From the NCBI RefSeq assembly GCF_947331435.1, contig NZ_CAMZOF010000001.1, positions 1 through 64,000 of the forward strand: a DNA stretch of 64,000 bases. Reading direction: 5' to 3'. A program made the translations under genes and the position numbers. The DNA is from Pelagibius sp. Alg239-R121 (GTDB taxonomy: Bacteria; Pseudomonadota; Alphaproteobacteria; Kiloniellales; Kiloniellaceae). The notes beneath the pieces are model-generated. The model was not told the origin of the DNA, made no database searches, and worked only from the letters and a program-made list of their open reading frames with translations. How positions within the stretch are numbered: the first letter of the stretch is position 1; every line of letters starts with the position of its first letter. Positions 29,107-39,101 of the stretch are shown here, piece by piece.

Positions 29107-30339
29107 TTAACTTCGGTAGTCTGCGTTGATATCGATGTAGCCGTGCCCAAGATCGCATGTCCAGACGCGGGCGGACCCGTCACCAACGCCTACATCCACG
29201 GCAATTTCGATGGCCTGCCCCTTCATATGTTCGGCGACGGGGGCTTCATCGTAGCCGGGAACAACCCAGCCGTTTTTAGCAACCTCGATACCGCCGATCT
29301 TGATCGAGAGGCGGTCTCGGTCCGCGCGCTCGCCTGCTTTTCCCACTGCCATGACAATGCGGCCCCAATTGGGGTCTTCCCCAGCAACCGCCGTCTTCAC
29401 CAGCGGCGAATTGCCGATCGCGAGCCCGATGGTCCTAGCCGCCAACGGCGTTTCGGCACCCGCAACGTCGATGGTAACGAACTTACTTGCGCCTTCGCCG
29501 TCCTTGACCACCTGGATGGCGAGATCGCGCAACAGATCCTCAAGGGCAGCACGAAAGCCGGTCAACGCAGGATCGGCCATTCCGGTCGGTAAAGAATTTT
29601 CCGCCTTGCCGGTCGCAAGCAACAGAACGGTATCGCTGGTCGAGGTGTCACCATCGACGGTAATCGAATTGAACGTCCGTTCGTTGGCATCGGCCAGCAA
29701 ATCCTGCAGCAGGGCCGAGGGCAGATTGGCATCGGTCGCGATGAAGGACAGCATCGTGGCCATATCCGGAGCGATCATCCCGGAGCCTTTGGCAATGCCG
29801 TTGATCGTCACCGGCGTGCCCGCGATTTCCGTCCTCCGGCTGGCACCCTTCGGATAGGTGTCCGTCGTCATGATTGCCGCCGCCGCTTCCGGCCAAGCGT
29901 CCGGACGCAGCCCCTCGGCCAATTCCGCGAGGGCGCTGGTCAAGCGCTCGTCTGGTAGCGGTTCGCCGATTACGCCCGTCGAAGCGACGAAGACCTCTTC
30001 GGCGCGGCAACCGACCAAACCGGCGACGGCATCGACGGTCCGCTCGACTGAGCCGGTTCCGGCCGCGCCAGTGAAGGCGTTCGCATTTCCGGAATTGACC
30101 ACAACCGCCCGTGCAGAGCCATGGGTCAGCGCTTCCCGGCACCAGAGGACGGGCGCCGATGCGGTCAAAGACCGGGTTAAAACTCCGGCAACGGAAGAGT
30201 CGGGTTCAAGCACCATAATGCAGACATCGGTCCGGTCGCGGTAGCGCAGGCCACAGGCGCCGGTCGTGATCTCCAGACCGGCAATCGGCGGCATCACCGG
30301 AAAGGCGGCTGGCGCCAGGGGGGAAACTTTTATGGACAT
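29107..30339 (-). CDS. argJ: Bifunctional ornithine acetyltransferase / N-acetylglutamate synthase
   Basis: ArgJ transfers the acetyl group from N-acetylornithine to glutamate, closing the arginine acetyl cycle; bifunctional forms also use acetyl-CoA. The start ATG 30339 has an excellent ggaggtg ribosome site, so the 10 upstream codons are rejected. The 410-residue precursor self-cleaves at the Ala-Thr bond in MIAPDMATMLSFIATDAN, where Thr becomes the N-terminal nucleophile of the beta chain. VVNSGNANAFTGAAG and VFVASTGVIGEPLP (oxyanion region) are also present. It is upstream of mutT and downstream of a parvulin gene. Confidence 0.97.
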   Translation of the reverse strand: MSIKVSPLAPAAFPVMPPIAGLEITTGACGLRYRDRTDVCIMVLEPDSSVAGVLTRSLTASAPVLWCREALTHGSARAVVVNSGNANAFTGAAGTGSVERTVDAVAGLVGCRAEEVFVASTGVIGEPLPDERLTSALAELAEGLRPDAWPEAAAAIMTTDTYPKGASRRTEIAGTPVTINGIAKGSGMIAPDMATMLSFIATDANLPSALLQDLLADANERTFNSITVDGDTSTSDTVLLLATGKAENSLPTGMADPALTGFRAALEDLLRDLAIQVVKDGEGASKFVTIDVAGAETPLAARTIGLAIGNSPLVKTAVAGEDPNWGRIVMAVGKAGERADRDRLSIKIGGIEVAKNGWVVPGYDEAPVAEHMKGQAIEIAVDVGVGDGSARVWTCDLGHGYIDINADYRS

Positions 30340-30358
30340 CGCACTGCACCTCCAACGA

Positions 30359-30391
30359 TTTACAGCCACCTGATATTCAGGTGGCTGTAAA
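30359..30391 (-). terminator. 14-bp perfect hairpin just upstream of argJ
   Basis: The arms tttacagccacctg / caggtggctgtaaa pair perfectly around a 5-nt loop. It lies after the parvulin stop and about 5 nt before the argJ ribosome site. No T-run follows on minus, so it may be a weak terminator, a processing site or a translational control stem. Confidence 0.55.
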
Positions 30392-30429
30392 GCAATTGGT
30401 AAAGTGATACTGAAGATATCGGCCGGAGG

Positions 30430-31314
30430 CTACTGGCTTGTGCCCTCACTCGTGCTTTCGCTTGTACCTTCCGTCGCGGGTGCGGTTTCTTCGGCATCCG
30501 GTGTGACGATTTCGATTTCGGCACCTTCGCGCAGTTTCGCGACGATATCCTGATAGGCACCACGCGAGAGTTCGGAGCGCAGGTCCGCCTCCATATCTTC
30601 AAAGGCAGGCTGCTCACCCAGGCGGCTCTCCTCGACCTTAATCACATGCCAGCCAAACTGGGTTTTGACCGGCTCTTTACTGTGCTGTCCGGCCTCCATG
30701 GCGAAGGCGGCTTCGGAGAATTCGGGAACCATCTGGCCTTCACCGAAAAAGCCCAGATCACCGCCCTGCGAACCGGAAGGGCCGGTCGAATGCTCGCCTG
30801 CCAGCGCCGCGAAATCAGCACCGCCATCCAGCTCGACAATCAAGTTTTTGGCCTGATCTTCCTCTTCGACGAGGATATGGCGGGCGCGAATCTCTTTTTG
30901 AGGCGGATTTTCGGTCACAAACTTATCGTACTCGGCGCGAATCTTCTCGTCGGTCACCTGTGCCTCAATCTCGCGCAACACATAGATCTGGGAGATAATC
31001 TGACTTTCCGCGCGCATAACCCGCTCGCGCACCTCTTCGTCGTCCGCCAAACCGGCGTCACGGCCAGCCTTGCCCACGAGCCTGAGGTCGATGACCTGTT
31101 CAATCAACTGAGGAAAGATCAACGCAATCTGGGACTGCTGCTGCGGCGGCAGATTCTGTGCGAGCGCGAGCACCTCCGACTGAAGGATATCTTCACCGCC
31201 GACCCGTGCAACAACGGGATCGTCTCCCGCTCCACTATCCTGTGCCTGAACCGGAAGAGCAAATGCGACCGAGAGGGCACAAAATGCAGGAACCAAAAGA
31301 TTTTTGATGCGCAT
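30430..31314 (-). CDS. Periplasmic parvulin-type peptidyl-prolyl isomerase (PpiC/SurA family)
   Basis: The 294-residue product has a signal peptide (MRIKNLLVPAFCALSVAFAL...VQAQ), a helical N-terminal chaperone region, and a parvulin domain (about 140-235: IRARHILVEEEDQAKNLIVE, LGFFGEGQMVPEFSEAAFAM, VKTQFGWHVIKVEE). Such proteins catalyse proline isomerization and chaperone outer-membrane and exported proteins in the periplasm. The C-terminus is a low-complexity Thr/Ser/Glu tail. A second parvulin gene lies directly upstream on the same strand, and secA diverges beyond it. Confidence 0.92.
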   Translation of the reverse strand: MRIKNLLVPAFCALSVAFALPVQAQDSGAGDDPVVARVGGEDILQSEVLALAQNLPPQQQSQIALIFPQLIEQVIDLRLVGKAGRDAGLADDEEVRERVMRAESQIISQIYVLREIEAQVTDEKIRAEYDKFVTENPPQKEIRARHILVEEEDQAKNLIVELDGGADFAALAGEHSTGPSGSQGGDLGFFGEGQMVPEFSEAAFAMEAGQHSKEPVKTQFGWHVIKVEESRLGEQPAFEDMEADLRSELSRGAYQDIVAKLREGAEIEIVTPDAEETAPATEGTSESTSEGTSQ

Positions 31315-31333
31315 GTCAGCGACTCCTTAACAA

Positions 31334-31358
31334 GGCCGGAACACCGGCCCTTTTATTT
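31334..31358. terminator. Weak GC hairpin with flanking T/A runs between the two parvulin genes
   Basis: The 6-bp repeat ggccgg / ccggcc with a 4-nt loop is followed on plus by cttttattt. On minus, the direction of both genes, the T-run is missing after the stem. Functional termination of the upstream parvulin transcript is therefore doubtful. Confidence 0.3.
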
Positions 31359-31514
31359 AAATTATGCCGTTATGTTGCATGCAGACTGCCCAGGCACAAG
31401 TCCGCTTGCGTAACAGTTGGGTGAAATGCTGGGTGAAATCCTGCGGCTTGATTCCATTTGGATACCGGCGAAATCTTTCCCGACACAGCCACCAGCCCAT
31501 CGGGCCATGGCATC

Positions 31515-32654
31515 CTATTTTTCTGGAAACAGTTCCATATCCGCATCGGCCCGAAGCTTCTTCAGAACGCCATTGATCCTCAGCCTGGCAAGCTCTTCAC
31601 GAAGTTTCGGCGCGAGTTCCTCGTAGGTCGGCAGAACCGCCTTGCGCTCACTTTCGACTTTAATCACGTGCCAACCGAACTCGGTCCGAAAAGGCCGGCG
31701 ACTGTAATCCCCGACGCGCAGATCAAATGCCTCGGCAGCAAAGCCTGGATCGAGACTGTCCCGGCGCATAAAGCCCAGATCACCGCCCCGCGATGCGGAA
31801 TCGCCGGTCGAATAGCTTCGCGCCAGTTCCGCGAAGTCGAGACCGTCATCCAATGACTGCACCACTGCGCGCGCTTCGGCACGGCTCTTAACCACAACAT
31901 GGCGCAGATGGCGCTCACTTAGAGCAGCATTGGCCCGCAATACTGCGAAGTATCGGGTCCGCACATCCGCCTCGGGAATCTTTGAGGCGATGTTCCGGGC
32001 CACATAAGCATCCCTGACAAGGATATCCTCATAGGCCTTAACCCGGCGCTGCAGGTCTTCGTCCTCGTCCAGGCCACCGTCCCGGCCTGCATTGGCGAGA
32101 AGCTTCAGATCGATCAAACGGTCCAGCAGCGCGGGAAAAATCGATTCGATCTGACGCCGGTACTCAGGTGGAAGATCACGCGCAGATTCCAGCACGTCTT
32201 TCCAACGGATTTCTTCGCCTTCAACCACGGCAACCACGGGATTGCGGCGAATCATCTCCTGCATCGCAGAACCCAAGGTTTGCGACGATGCATCACCTCC
32301 GTCACCGGATCCGCCCGCCGCGGCACCTTTTGGCCGCTGCGGCCCGGCAAGCGGCGCAATCGGCTCGACGAGCAAAGGCGAGCCCTGGCGCAGGGGAATT
32401 GAAGGCTTCGTCTGCTGAACGCCATCCTGAGCCGACGGATCGATTGTCGATTCCGCTGCGTAGTCCAGGTCGGTTAGGCTGTCCGCACCGGATTGCGCCC
32501 AGGCCTTTGATACACCCAATTCAGCCCAACCGGAGGCGCCTGGAAGTGACTCTGTGGAAAACAGCAGTCCCACGGCAATGACGGCGGCGAAGATTGCACC
32601 GCTATGTATAGATCTCGAACGGCTGGTAGATCTCAAATGGCTGGGCCGCGGCAC
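31515..32654 (-). CDS. Second parvulin-type peptidyl-prolyl isomerase
   Basis: The 379-residue product has an N-terminal signal or anchor (IFAAVIAVGLLFSTESLPGA), a Ser/Gly-rich linker, and a helical region (VEGEEIRWKDVLESARDLPP, EYRRQIESIFPALLDRLIDL). The parvulin domain follows (SERHLRHVVVKSRAEARAVV, SRGGDLGFMRRDSLDPGFAA, FRTEFGWHVIKVESERKAVL). The same order of segments and several shared phrases (QIESIFPALLDRLIDLKLL; DLGFM; FGWHVIKVE) show it is a paralogue of the next gene, with a longer lead. It is likely periplasmic and membrane-tethered. It diverges from secA across about 320 bp, a location consistent with a role in export. Confidence 0.88.
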   Translation of the reverse strand: MPRPSHLRSTSRSRSIHSGAIFAAVIAVGLLFSTESLPGASGWAELGVSKAWAQSGADSLTDLDYAAESTIDPSAQDGVQQTKPSIPLRQGSPLLVEPIAPLAGPQRPKGAAAGGSGDGGDASSQTLGSAMQEMIRRNPVVAVVEGEEIRWKDVLESARDLPPEYRRQIESIFPALLDRLIDLKLLANAGRDGGLDEDEDLQRRVKAYEDILVRDAYVARNIASKIPEADVRTRYFAVLRANAALSERHLRHVVVKSRAEARAVVQSLDDGLDFAELARSYSTGDSASRGGDLGFMRRDSLDPGFAAEAFDLRVGDYSRRPFRTEFGWHVIKVESERKAVLPTYEELAPKLREELARLRINGVLKKLRADADMELFPEK

Positions 32655-32977
32655 GCTATCTCCTCAAAACGTCTCTGACAGATCCTTGGGGCCAGTGGAC
32701 TCTCATCTTGCATGAAGGACTGATTGGAACAAGGGCGGGCAACAAGAAAGCAGGGTCCCGGCCGCGAGTCCATTTCAGCCAATCGGAAAACTACACGAAG
32801 AACCCTATCCATATGGATTGTGTTCTGGATCATGGTTAAATCCTGTAACCGCTGAATAACAATGCCGCTCAATCGCTTGTGCCCAGGGGCAGCCAGCGTT
32901 GACAGGCACCTCCCGGGCGCCTATTTGTCACTCCGAGTTCCACTTGTTTTCCGTTTAATTTCTGTTCGAGGTCATAA
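32655..32977. other. Divergent promoter region between parvulin gene and secA
   Basis: About 320 bases with no open frame of interest. It should hold the promoters of both flanking genes. I found no SecM-like leader peptide or strong hairpin. Confidence 0.5.
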
Positions 32978-35725
32978 ATGTTCGGCGCGCTCGCAAAGCG
33001 GCTGTTTGGATCTGCTAACGACCGTTATGTCAAAGGTCTTAGCCAAACCGTCGACGCCATCAATGCTCTCGAACCAGAGCTGGAAGCCCTGAGTGACGAG
33101 GATCTGCGGTCAAAAACCGCGGAATTCCGCCAACGCTTGACAGACGGCACTGCGCTTGACGACTTGATCGTCGAAGCCTTTGCCACCGTACGCGAAGCCG
33201 CGAAACGGACCCTCGGGCAGCGTCATTTCGACGTGCAGCTTATCGGTGCCGTCGTCCTGCATCGCGGCCTGATCGCCGAAATGAAAACCGGCGAAGGCAA
33301 AACCCTTGTCGCGACCCTCGCCGTTTATTTGAACGCGCTCTCCGGCAAGGGCGTGCATGTCATTACGGTTAACGACTACCTGGCACAACGCGATTCCGAG
33401 TGGATGGGCCAGATCTACCGATTCCTAGGACTGACCGTCGGCTGCATCGTTTCAGGCCTGCCCGACGAAATGCGCCGCGAAGCCTACAAATCAGACGTTA
33501 CCTACGGCACGAACAACGAATTCGGTTTCGATTACCTGCGCGACAATATGAAGTTCCATCTGGAAGAGATGGTCCAGCGGGACTTCAACTATGCGATCGT
33601 CGACGAAGTGGACTCGATCCTGGTCGACGAGGCCCGCACCCCGTTGATTATTTCGGGTCCTGCCGAGGATTCTTCTGAACTTTACATTAAGATCAACACC
33701 CTGATCCCCAAGCTCGAAGCCGAACACTACGAGATGGACGAAAAGGCCCGCGCCGTCACGCTGACCGAGGTTGGTACGGAACGGATGGAGGAGTTGCTCC
33801 ACGAGATCGACATGCTGGACGGCGGTTCGCTGTACGACATCGAGAACGTCAGCGTCCTGCACCACGTTAATCAGGCGTTGCGCGCCCATCAGCTTTTCCA
33901 GCGCGACAAAGATTATATTGTCAAGGACGACAAGGTCGTCATCATCGACGAGTTCACTGGACGCATGATGGAGGGACGGCGGTTTTCCGAAGGTCTGCAT
34001 CAGGCCCTGGAAGCTAAAGAAAACGCCAAGATCCAGCAGGAAAACCAGACCCTCGCCTCGATCACCTTCCAGAATTACTTCCGTCTTTACCCCAAATTGG
34101 CCGGCATGACCGGTACGGCCATGACCGAAGCGGCCGAATTCTCGGACATCTATCACCTTGATGTGATCGAGATCCCCACCAACCTGCCTTTCATCCGCGA
34201 AGACCACGACGACGAGGTTTATCGGACCGCGCGGGAAAAGGACACCGCCATCCTGACCCTGATCAGGGAATGCCAGGAACGGCAGCAGCCGGTCTTGGTG
34301 GGCACGGTGTCGATCGAAAAATCCGAGCATCTGGCGGAGTTGCTGAAAAAAGAAAAAATTCCCCATAAAGTCCTGAATGCCCGCTACCACGAGCAGGAAG
34401 CCTTCATCATCGCTCAGGCCGGTGCACCGGGCTCGGTCACCATCGCCACCAACATGGCGGGCCGGGGTACCGATATTCAGCTTGGCGGTAACGTCGACAT
34501 GCGGCTCAAACAGGAAGCCGGCGATATCGAAGACGAGGCCTTAAAGGCCACAAAGACGACCGAGATTGAAGCCGACGTCTCCGCAAAGCAGGGCGTTGCC
34601 AAGAGCGCCGGCGGCCTGTTCGTGATCTCGAGCGAACGCCATGAAAGCCGGCGGATCGACAATCAGCTCCGTGGCCGCTCCGGCCGTCAGGCCGACCCCG
34701 GCGCGTCCAAGTTTTTCCTGAGCCTGGAAGATGACCTGATGCGCATCTTCGGCTCGGAACGTATGGATTCCATGCTGCAGAAACTGGGCCTTCAGGAGGG
34801 CGAAGCCATCGTCCACCCCTGGGTTAACAAGGCCCTCGAAAAGGCTCAGCAGAAGGTCGAGGCGCGCAACTTCGAGATTCGTAAGAATCTTCTGAAGTTC
34901 GACGACGTCATGAACGATCAGCGCAAGGTCATCTACGAGCAGCGCAAGGACCTCATGCGCGCGAGCGAAGTGCACGAGACCATCGTCGACATGCGCCACG
35001 AAGTGATTGAGGACCTGATTACCCGCTGTATCCCCGCCAATGCCTATGCGGAACAGTGGGAAATCGGCAGCATTCATGAAGAAGTGCTACGGCTGTTCGG
35101 CCTCGACCTGCCGGTTGCCGACTGGGCCCAAGAAGAGGGCATCGCAGATCAGGAGATCCGTCAGCGCATCACGGACGCCGCCGACAAGAAGATGGCGGCC
35201 AAAACCGCCAACTACGGCGTCGAGGTCATGCGGAGCCTGGAAAAACAAATCCTGCTGATGGTGCTCGACAAGCAGTGGAAGGACCACCTGCTGTCGCTCG
35301 ATCATCTGCGCCACGGCATCTCGCTGCGCGCCTATGGTCAACGCGATCCCCTGAACGAGTATAAAAAAGAAGCCTTTGAGTTATTCGAGGCCATGCTCGC
35401 GGAGGTGCGTGACGAAGTAACTTCGCTGCTCAGCCGCCTGGAATTGCGTGCCGCAGAGCCGGAAGCCGCACAGATCCAGCGTGCGCCGCAGGAGATGCAC
35501 GAAACCCGGCAAGATCCGGCGTTGGTCGGTGCTGGTGCAGGGGCCGGTGCGGGTGCCGGTGATCAGGGCAGCGGCGAAGCAGCAGCAGTTCCGACCCAAA
35601 CACGCGCGGCGGCAGCCAACGTCAATCCCAACGATCCCTCGACCTGGGGCAAGGTTCAACGCAATGCCCAGTGCCCCTGCGGATCCGGCAAGAAATACAA
35701 ACAGTGCCACGGCAAGCTAGCCTGA
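32978..35725 (+). CDS. secA: Protein translocase ATPase SecA
   Basis: SecA drives secretory proteins through SecYEG at the cytoplasmic membrane. The 915-residue protein has Walker [21 protein letters not shown], Walker [20 protein letters not shown], the preprotein cross-linking domain, NBD2 ([40 protein letters not shown]), the helical scaffold and the C-terminal SEC-C zinc site [17 protein letters not shown] Gly/Ala-rich linker ([12 protein letters not shown]) precedes the zinc site. The length is normal. Two exported parvulins are encoded divergently. Confidence 0.98.
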   Translation: MFGALAKRLFGSANDRYVKGLSQTVDAINALEPELEALSDEDLRSKTAEFRQRLTDGTALDDLIVEAFATVREAAKRTLGQRHFDVQLIGAVVLHRGLIAEMKTGEGKTLVATLAVYLNALSGKGVHVITVNDYLAQRDSEWMGQIYRFLGLTVGCIVSGLPDEMRREAYKSDVTYGTNNEFGFDYLRDNMKFHLEEMVQRDFNYAIVDEVDSILVDEARTPLIISGPAEDSSELYIKINTLIPKLEAEHYEMDEKARAVTLTEVGTERMEELLHEIDMLDGGSLYDIENVSVLHHVNQALRAHQLFQRDKDYIVKDDKVVIIDEFTGRMMEGRRFSEGLHQALEAKENAKIQQENQTLASITFQNYFRLYPKLAGMTGTAMTEAAEFSDIYHLDVIEIPTNLPFIREDHDDEVYRTAREKDTAILTLIRECQERQQPVLVGTVSIEKSEHLAELLKKEKIPHKVLNARYHEQEAFIIAQAGAPGSVTIATNMAGRGTDIQLGGNVDMRLKQEAGDIEDEALKATKTTEIEADVSAKQGVAKSAGGLFVISSERHESRRIDNQLRGRSGRQADPGASKFFLSLEDDLMRIFGSERMDSMLQKLGLQEGEAIVHPWVNKALEKAQQKVEARNFEIRKNLLKFDDVMNDQRKVIYEQRKDLMRASEVHETIVDMRHEVIEDLITRCIPANAYAEQWEIGSIHEEVLRLFGLDLPVADWAQEEGIADQEIRQRITDAADKKMAAKTANYGVEVMRSLEKQILLMVLDKQWKDHLLSLDHLRHGISLRAYGQRDPLNEYKKEAFELFEAMLAEVRDEVTSLLSRLELRAAEPEAAQIQRAPQEMHETRQDPALVGAGAGAGAGAGDQGSGEAAAVPTQTRAAAANVNPNDPSTWGKVQRNAQCPCGSGKKYKQCHGKLA

Positions 35726-35762
35726 TCCTGTCTCCAAAATAGATCCGGGAATAACATGCAGC

Positions 35763-36548
35763 TTACGCCGCTTGAACGGGTGGCTCCATGGCGCCGGTCA
35801 TGATCGCCACCGCATCGGACATGGAGCAATCCTGCGGCCTGATGACGGCGATACGGCGCCCCAGCCTGTGGACATGGATACGGTCTGCGATCTCAAAAAC
35901 ATGAGGCATGTTGTGCGAGATCAAGACGATGGGCAGGCCCTTGGATTTAACATCCAAAATGAGATCCAGAACCCGGCGGCTTTCCTTCACACCGAGTGCG
36001 GCCGTGGGTTCGTCCATGATCACGACCTTTGAACCGAAAGCCGTGGCCCGGGCAACGGCAACGCCCTGACGCTGTCCACCCGAGAGGGTTTCGACTGCCT
36101 GATCGATGTTCTGTATGGTCATCAGGCCCAGCTCGGTCAGCTTCTCCCGCGCAATGCGGCGCATCTTGGTTCGGTCAAGCTTGCGGAAGAGCGAGCCCGC
36201 CAGCCCCTCGGACCTGATTTCACGCCCCAGAAAGAGATTGTCCGCGATTGAAAGCGCGGGCGACAGCGCGAGATTCTGATAGACCGTCTCGATTCCCGCT
36301 TCGCGGGCTTCCATCGGCGAGCGGAAGTGAACTTCCTTGCCGTCCAACCGGACCTCTCCGTGATCCGGAAACACAGCTCCGGTCAAGGCCTTGATCAGCG
36401 TCGACTTTCCGGCACCGTTATCGCCGATTACGGCGAGAACCTCGCCGGGATACAGCTCGAACTCTGCGTGATCCAGGGCGACCACACGCCCATAGCGCTT
36501 TACCAGTCCACTTGCCTGCAGAACGGGCTGTTGTGTCCTCCCGGTCAT
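35763..36548 (-). CDS. Sugar ABC transporter ATP-binding protein (FrcA-like)
   Basis: I place the start at ATG 36548, whose 4-nt overlap with the permease stop (ATGA) shows coupling; the frame extends far upstream but only as a shadow of the permease. The 261-residue ATPase has Walker A GDNGAGKSTLIKALTG, signature LSGGQRQGVAVARA, Walker B KVVIMDEPTAALG and the H-loop VLISHNMPH. It is a single ABC module, not the double module of RbsA/XylG, which is typical of the FrcA group. It energises uptake with the adjacent permease and binding protein. Confidence 0.92.
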   Translation of the reverse strand: MTGRTQQPVLQASGLVKRYGRVVALDHAEFELYPGEVLAVIGDNGAGKSTLIKALTGAVFPDHGEVRLDGKEVHFRSPMEAREAGIETVYQNLALSPALSIADNLFLGREIRSEGLAGSLFRKLDRTKMRRIAREKLTELGLMTIQNIDQAVETLSGGQRQGVAVARATAFGSKVVIMDEPTAALGVKESRRVLDLILDVKSKGLPIVLISHNMPHVFEIADRIHVHRLGRRIAVIRPQDCSMSDAVAIMTGAMEPPVQAA

Positions 36549-37600
36549 GTCGAAACCTTCCTGATCCATTGATCGAGCGCCACAGCGACGATGATCAGCA
36601 TGCCCACGGTAAATTCCTGCCACAACACATCGACACCGGCGATTTTGAGGCCCGAACGGAACACGCCGACGGTCAGTGCGCCGACCAAAGTGCCCAGGAT
36701 GGAACCGCGGCCGCCGAAGAGGGAACAGCCACCGATGACGACAGCGGTGATCGCGTCCAGGTTTCCCTCGTAGAAGCTCTGGGGACTGACCGAACCCAGC
36801 CGCCCGATCGCGATCCAGCCGCCGAGCGCACAAATGGCGCCGGCCACCGCGTAGACGGAGATCAGCGTGCGGTTCGTGCGAATACCCGACAGTTCCGCCG
36901 CATCCTTATCATCGCCGACCGCGTAGATGTGCCTGCCCCAGGCGGTCCAGTTCAGGATGTACCAGAAGAGCCCGAACAACCCGATCATCAGGAAGGACCC
37001 GTAGGTAAACTGCGCACCGAACACACCGACCCGTTCGCCGAAGAATTTGAGCAGCGGGGCAATAGAATCAATGTCCGAGCTGCGCACGGTCTGGGCTTCC
37101 GAATACCAGAGGTTAAGCGCAAAGAAGATCGACCAGGTTCCAAGCGTCACAATGAAGGGCGGCAAACGCAGGCGCGTAATGAGAAAGCCGTTGAGAAAAC
37201 CGCAGAGGGTTCCAACCGCAAAACCGGCGAAGAGCGCAAAACCGACCGGGAGACCATAAGTCACACCGAGCCGCCCCATGACAACCGAGCTCAGAACCAT
37301 GATCGCCGCAACAGAAAGATCGATGCCAGCCGTCACGATGATCAGGGTCTGGGCCACTCCAAGGATCCCGATCACGGTGACCTGTTGAATGATCAGGGAA
37401 AAATTGAAGGGCGTAAAAAACCGTTCGCCGGCAATCACGCCGAAGGCCGCCAGACTGAACAGCAATACGATCAAAGGCGCGGCTGTCGGGTTGGCATGCA
37501 GAAAGTAGTGCAGTTTCGCAAGCGGCCCGTGCGCTTCGTCTTCAAAGGACGCGACCTGCCCCTCTGCAGCCGCCGTCTCAAGACGATCCGTATCCGCCAT
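36545..37600 (-). CDS. Sugar ABC transporter permease (FrcC-like)
   Basis: The likely start is ATG 37600, with agagggtg upstream; the 42 codons above it show no conservation. The 351-residue product has about eight to ten membrane segments typical of the RbsC/FrcC (BPD_transp_2) family, for example APLIVLLFSLAAFGVIAGE, VIGILGVAQTLIIVTAGIDL (with the conserved GIDLSVAA) and VVIGGCSLFGGRGSILGTLV. A soluble N-terminal lead of about 40 residues precedes the first segment. It forms the membrane channel of a ribose/fructose-type importer with its neighbours. It is inner-membrane located. Confidence 0.92.
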   Translation of the reverse strand: MADTDRLETAAAEGQVASFEDEAHGPLAKLHYFLHANPTAAPLIVLLFSLAAFGVIAGERFFTPFNFSLIIQQVTVIGILGVAQTLIIVTAGIDLSVAAIMVLSSVVMGRLGVTYGLPVGFALFAGFAVGTLCGFLNGFLITRLRLPPFIVTLGTWSIFFALNLWYSEAQTVRSSDIDSIAPLLKFFGERVGVFGAQFTYGSFLMIGLFGLFWYILNWTAWGRHIYAVGDDKDAAELSGIRTNRTLISVYAVAGAICALGGWIAIGRLGSVSPQSFYEGNLDAITAVVIGGCSLFGGRGSILGTLVGALTVGVFRSGLKIAGVDVLWQEFTVGMLIIVAVALDQWIRKVST

Positions 37601-37780
37601 GATCTGGGCACCCTCTTCTAAGGTCTGTTGAAATTCAGGATGTCGTCGCGGCATGCCGGGATTAACTGCGAACAAGGTCCGCAGGGCGCGCCGAAACCCG
37701 CCGCCCTGCAGCGGCGGATTTCGCAATCATCAGCCAGAGGTCAGACCACTGAAGTGATCAGATCAGCCCCAGCACTCAGA

Positions 37781-38839
37781 TCATCCCCAGCACTGGGTCA
37801 GACCGTCCTTGGAAGAAATCGAGGGAACGCCGTCGACGGGCTCGTCCGTGATCAGGGTCACGCCGGTGTCGAAGAAGTCCAGTCCCGGAGTGTTCTTCGG
37901 CTTATCCCCGCTCGCGGCAAAAGCGGCCACCGCTTCCACGCCCAAGGCAGCCATCTTGAGCGGGAACTGCATCGAAGTCGCGCCGATGATCCCGTCGGAC
38001 ACATTTTGCACACCAGGGCAACCGCCATCGACCGAAACCACCAGCACGTCCTTTTCCTTCCCGAAGGCCTTCAGCGCTTCGTAGGCGCCAGCCGCCGCAG
38101 GCTCGTTGATGGTGTGGATCAGATTGATGCCCGGATCCTTCTGAAGGAGGTTTTCCATCGCCGTGCGCCCACCTTCTTCCGAACCTGCCGTCGAATCGCC
38201 ACCGACGAGGCGGGGATCATCTTCGTCGTACATCTTTTTCACGTCTTTGACATCGATGCCGAAACCTTTGAGGAAGCCCTGATTGCGCAGGACATCGACG
38301 GTGATTTGTGCTTCGGACAGATCCAAAGTGGCGATTTTCGCGTCCGCGCTCGAAGATCCCATCTTGGCGGCAGCCCACTGGCCGATCAGCTCACCGGCCT
38401 TGAAGTTGTCGGTCGCGAAGGTCGCATCGGCCGCATCGATCGGATCGAAGGGCGTATCCAACGCAATCACCAGAACACCGGCTTCGCGGGCACGCCGTAC
38501 TGTATCGGTCAGTGCCGCAGGGTCGGACGGTGTAATCAGGATGCCTTTCGCACCCGCCGCCACCAGGCTCTCGATGGCCGAGATCTGCGCTTCGTTGTCG
38601 CCGTCGTATTTGCCGGCAAAGCTGCGCAGTTCCATACCGAGCTCAGTGGCCTTGGCCTCGGCGCCTTCCTTCATCTTGACGAAAAAAGGGTTGGTGTTGG
38701 TTTTGGTGATCAAGCCGACGATCGTGCCTTCGGCGTAGGCAGGGGACGCCGCAGGAAGCGCCGTTGCAGCGAATGCCGCCGCGCCAAGCAGGGCTGCGCC
38801 TGCAATTGAGGTCGTCAGGGACTTTAGTTTTTTCGACAT
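37781..38839 (-). CDS. Periplasmic sugar-binding protein (FrcB-like, PBP1 family)
   Basis: ATG 38839 with ggagga 6 nt away is the start. The 352-residue precursor has a signal peptide cut after AYA ([20 protein letters not shown]...SPAYA). The mature part is a type I periplasmic binding protein ([56 protein letters not shown]), close in pattern to fructose/ribose-type binding proteins such as FrcB. It delivers sugar to the permease and ATPase encoded next. It diverges from the ROK regulator gene, and the 43-bp palindrome lies just upstream, so its expression is probably repressed without substrate. The sugar is inferred, not shown. Confidence 0.92.
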   Translation of the reverse strand: MSKKLKSLTTSIAGAALLGAAAFAATALPAASPAYAEGTIVGLITKTNTNPFFVKMKEGAEAKATELGMELRSFAGKYDGDNEAQISAIESLVAAGAKGILITPSDPAALTDTVRRAREAGVLVIALDTPFDPIDAADATFATDNFKAGELIGQWAAAKMGSSSADAKIATLDLSEAQITVDVLRNQGFLKGFGIDVKDVKKMYDEDDPRLVGGDSTAGSEEGGRTAMENLLQKDPGINLIHTINEPAAAGAYEALKAFGKEKDVLVVSVDGGCPGVQNVSDGIIGATSMQFPLKMAALGVEAVAAFAASGDKPKNTPGLDFFDTGVTLITDEPVDGVPSISSKDGLTQCWG

Positions 38840-38994
38840 GGATGGTCCTCCCATAGATCGAGAGCGGACTTTTCCGTCCGCGATGTTCGTTCTCAAAGAG
38901 GTGTTTGCGCTCAAACGCGCCCTTAGCGGAAAACCGAGCCTCAGGCCCGTCCGCGGACAAACACCCGTATCTATAGAGTTACCGAACACCCCAG

Positions 38995-39037
38995 GGCTGT
39001 CAATAAATAAATCAATTTGATTTATTTATTGACAGCC
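38995..39037. promoter_or_regulatory. 43-bp perfect palindrome, probable ROK operator with outward -35 boxes
   Basis: Two perfect 21-nt arms (left arm starts ggctgtcaataaataaatca, right arm ends tttattgacagcc) meet at a single central base. It lies between the divergent sugar-binding-protein and ROK genes. Each outer end includes a TTGACA hexamer pointing outward (39029-39034 on plus; 38998-39003 on minus), so a bound repressor would cover both -35 regions. The -10 matches are weak. Binding by the ROK protein is inference. Confidence 0.8.
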
Positions 39038-39101
39038 TCCTGCAAGATCCACATTCTTGCGCAAGCTGCATCCCCGCGTATGGAATGATGGATAGCTCCG
39101 A

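Noticed and set aside
33491-34390. 299-codon frame on minus inside secA
   Set aside because: Antisense of SecA coding sequence; hydrophobic-looking stretches come from the complement of secA codons.
36512-37621. 369-codon Arg/Asp-rich frame on plus opposite the sugar permease
   Set aside because: Composition typical of an antisense shadow; the minus frame is a clear membrane permease.
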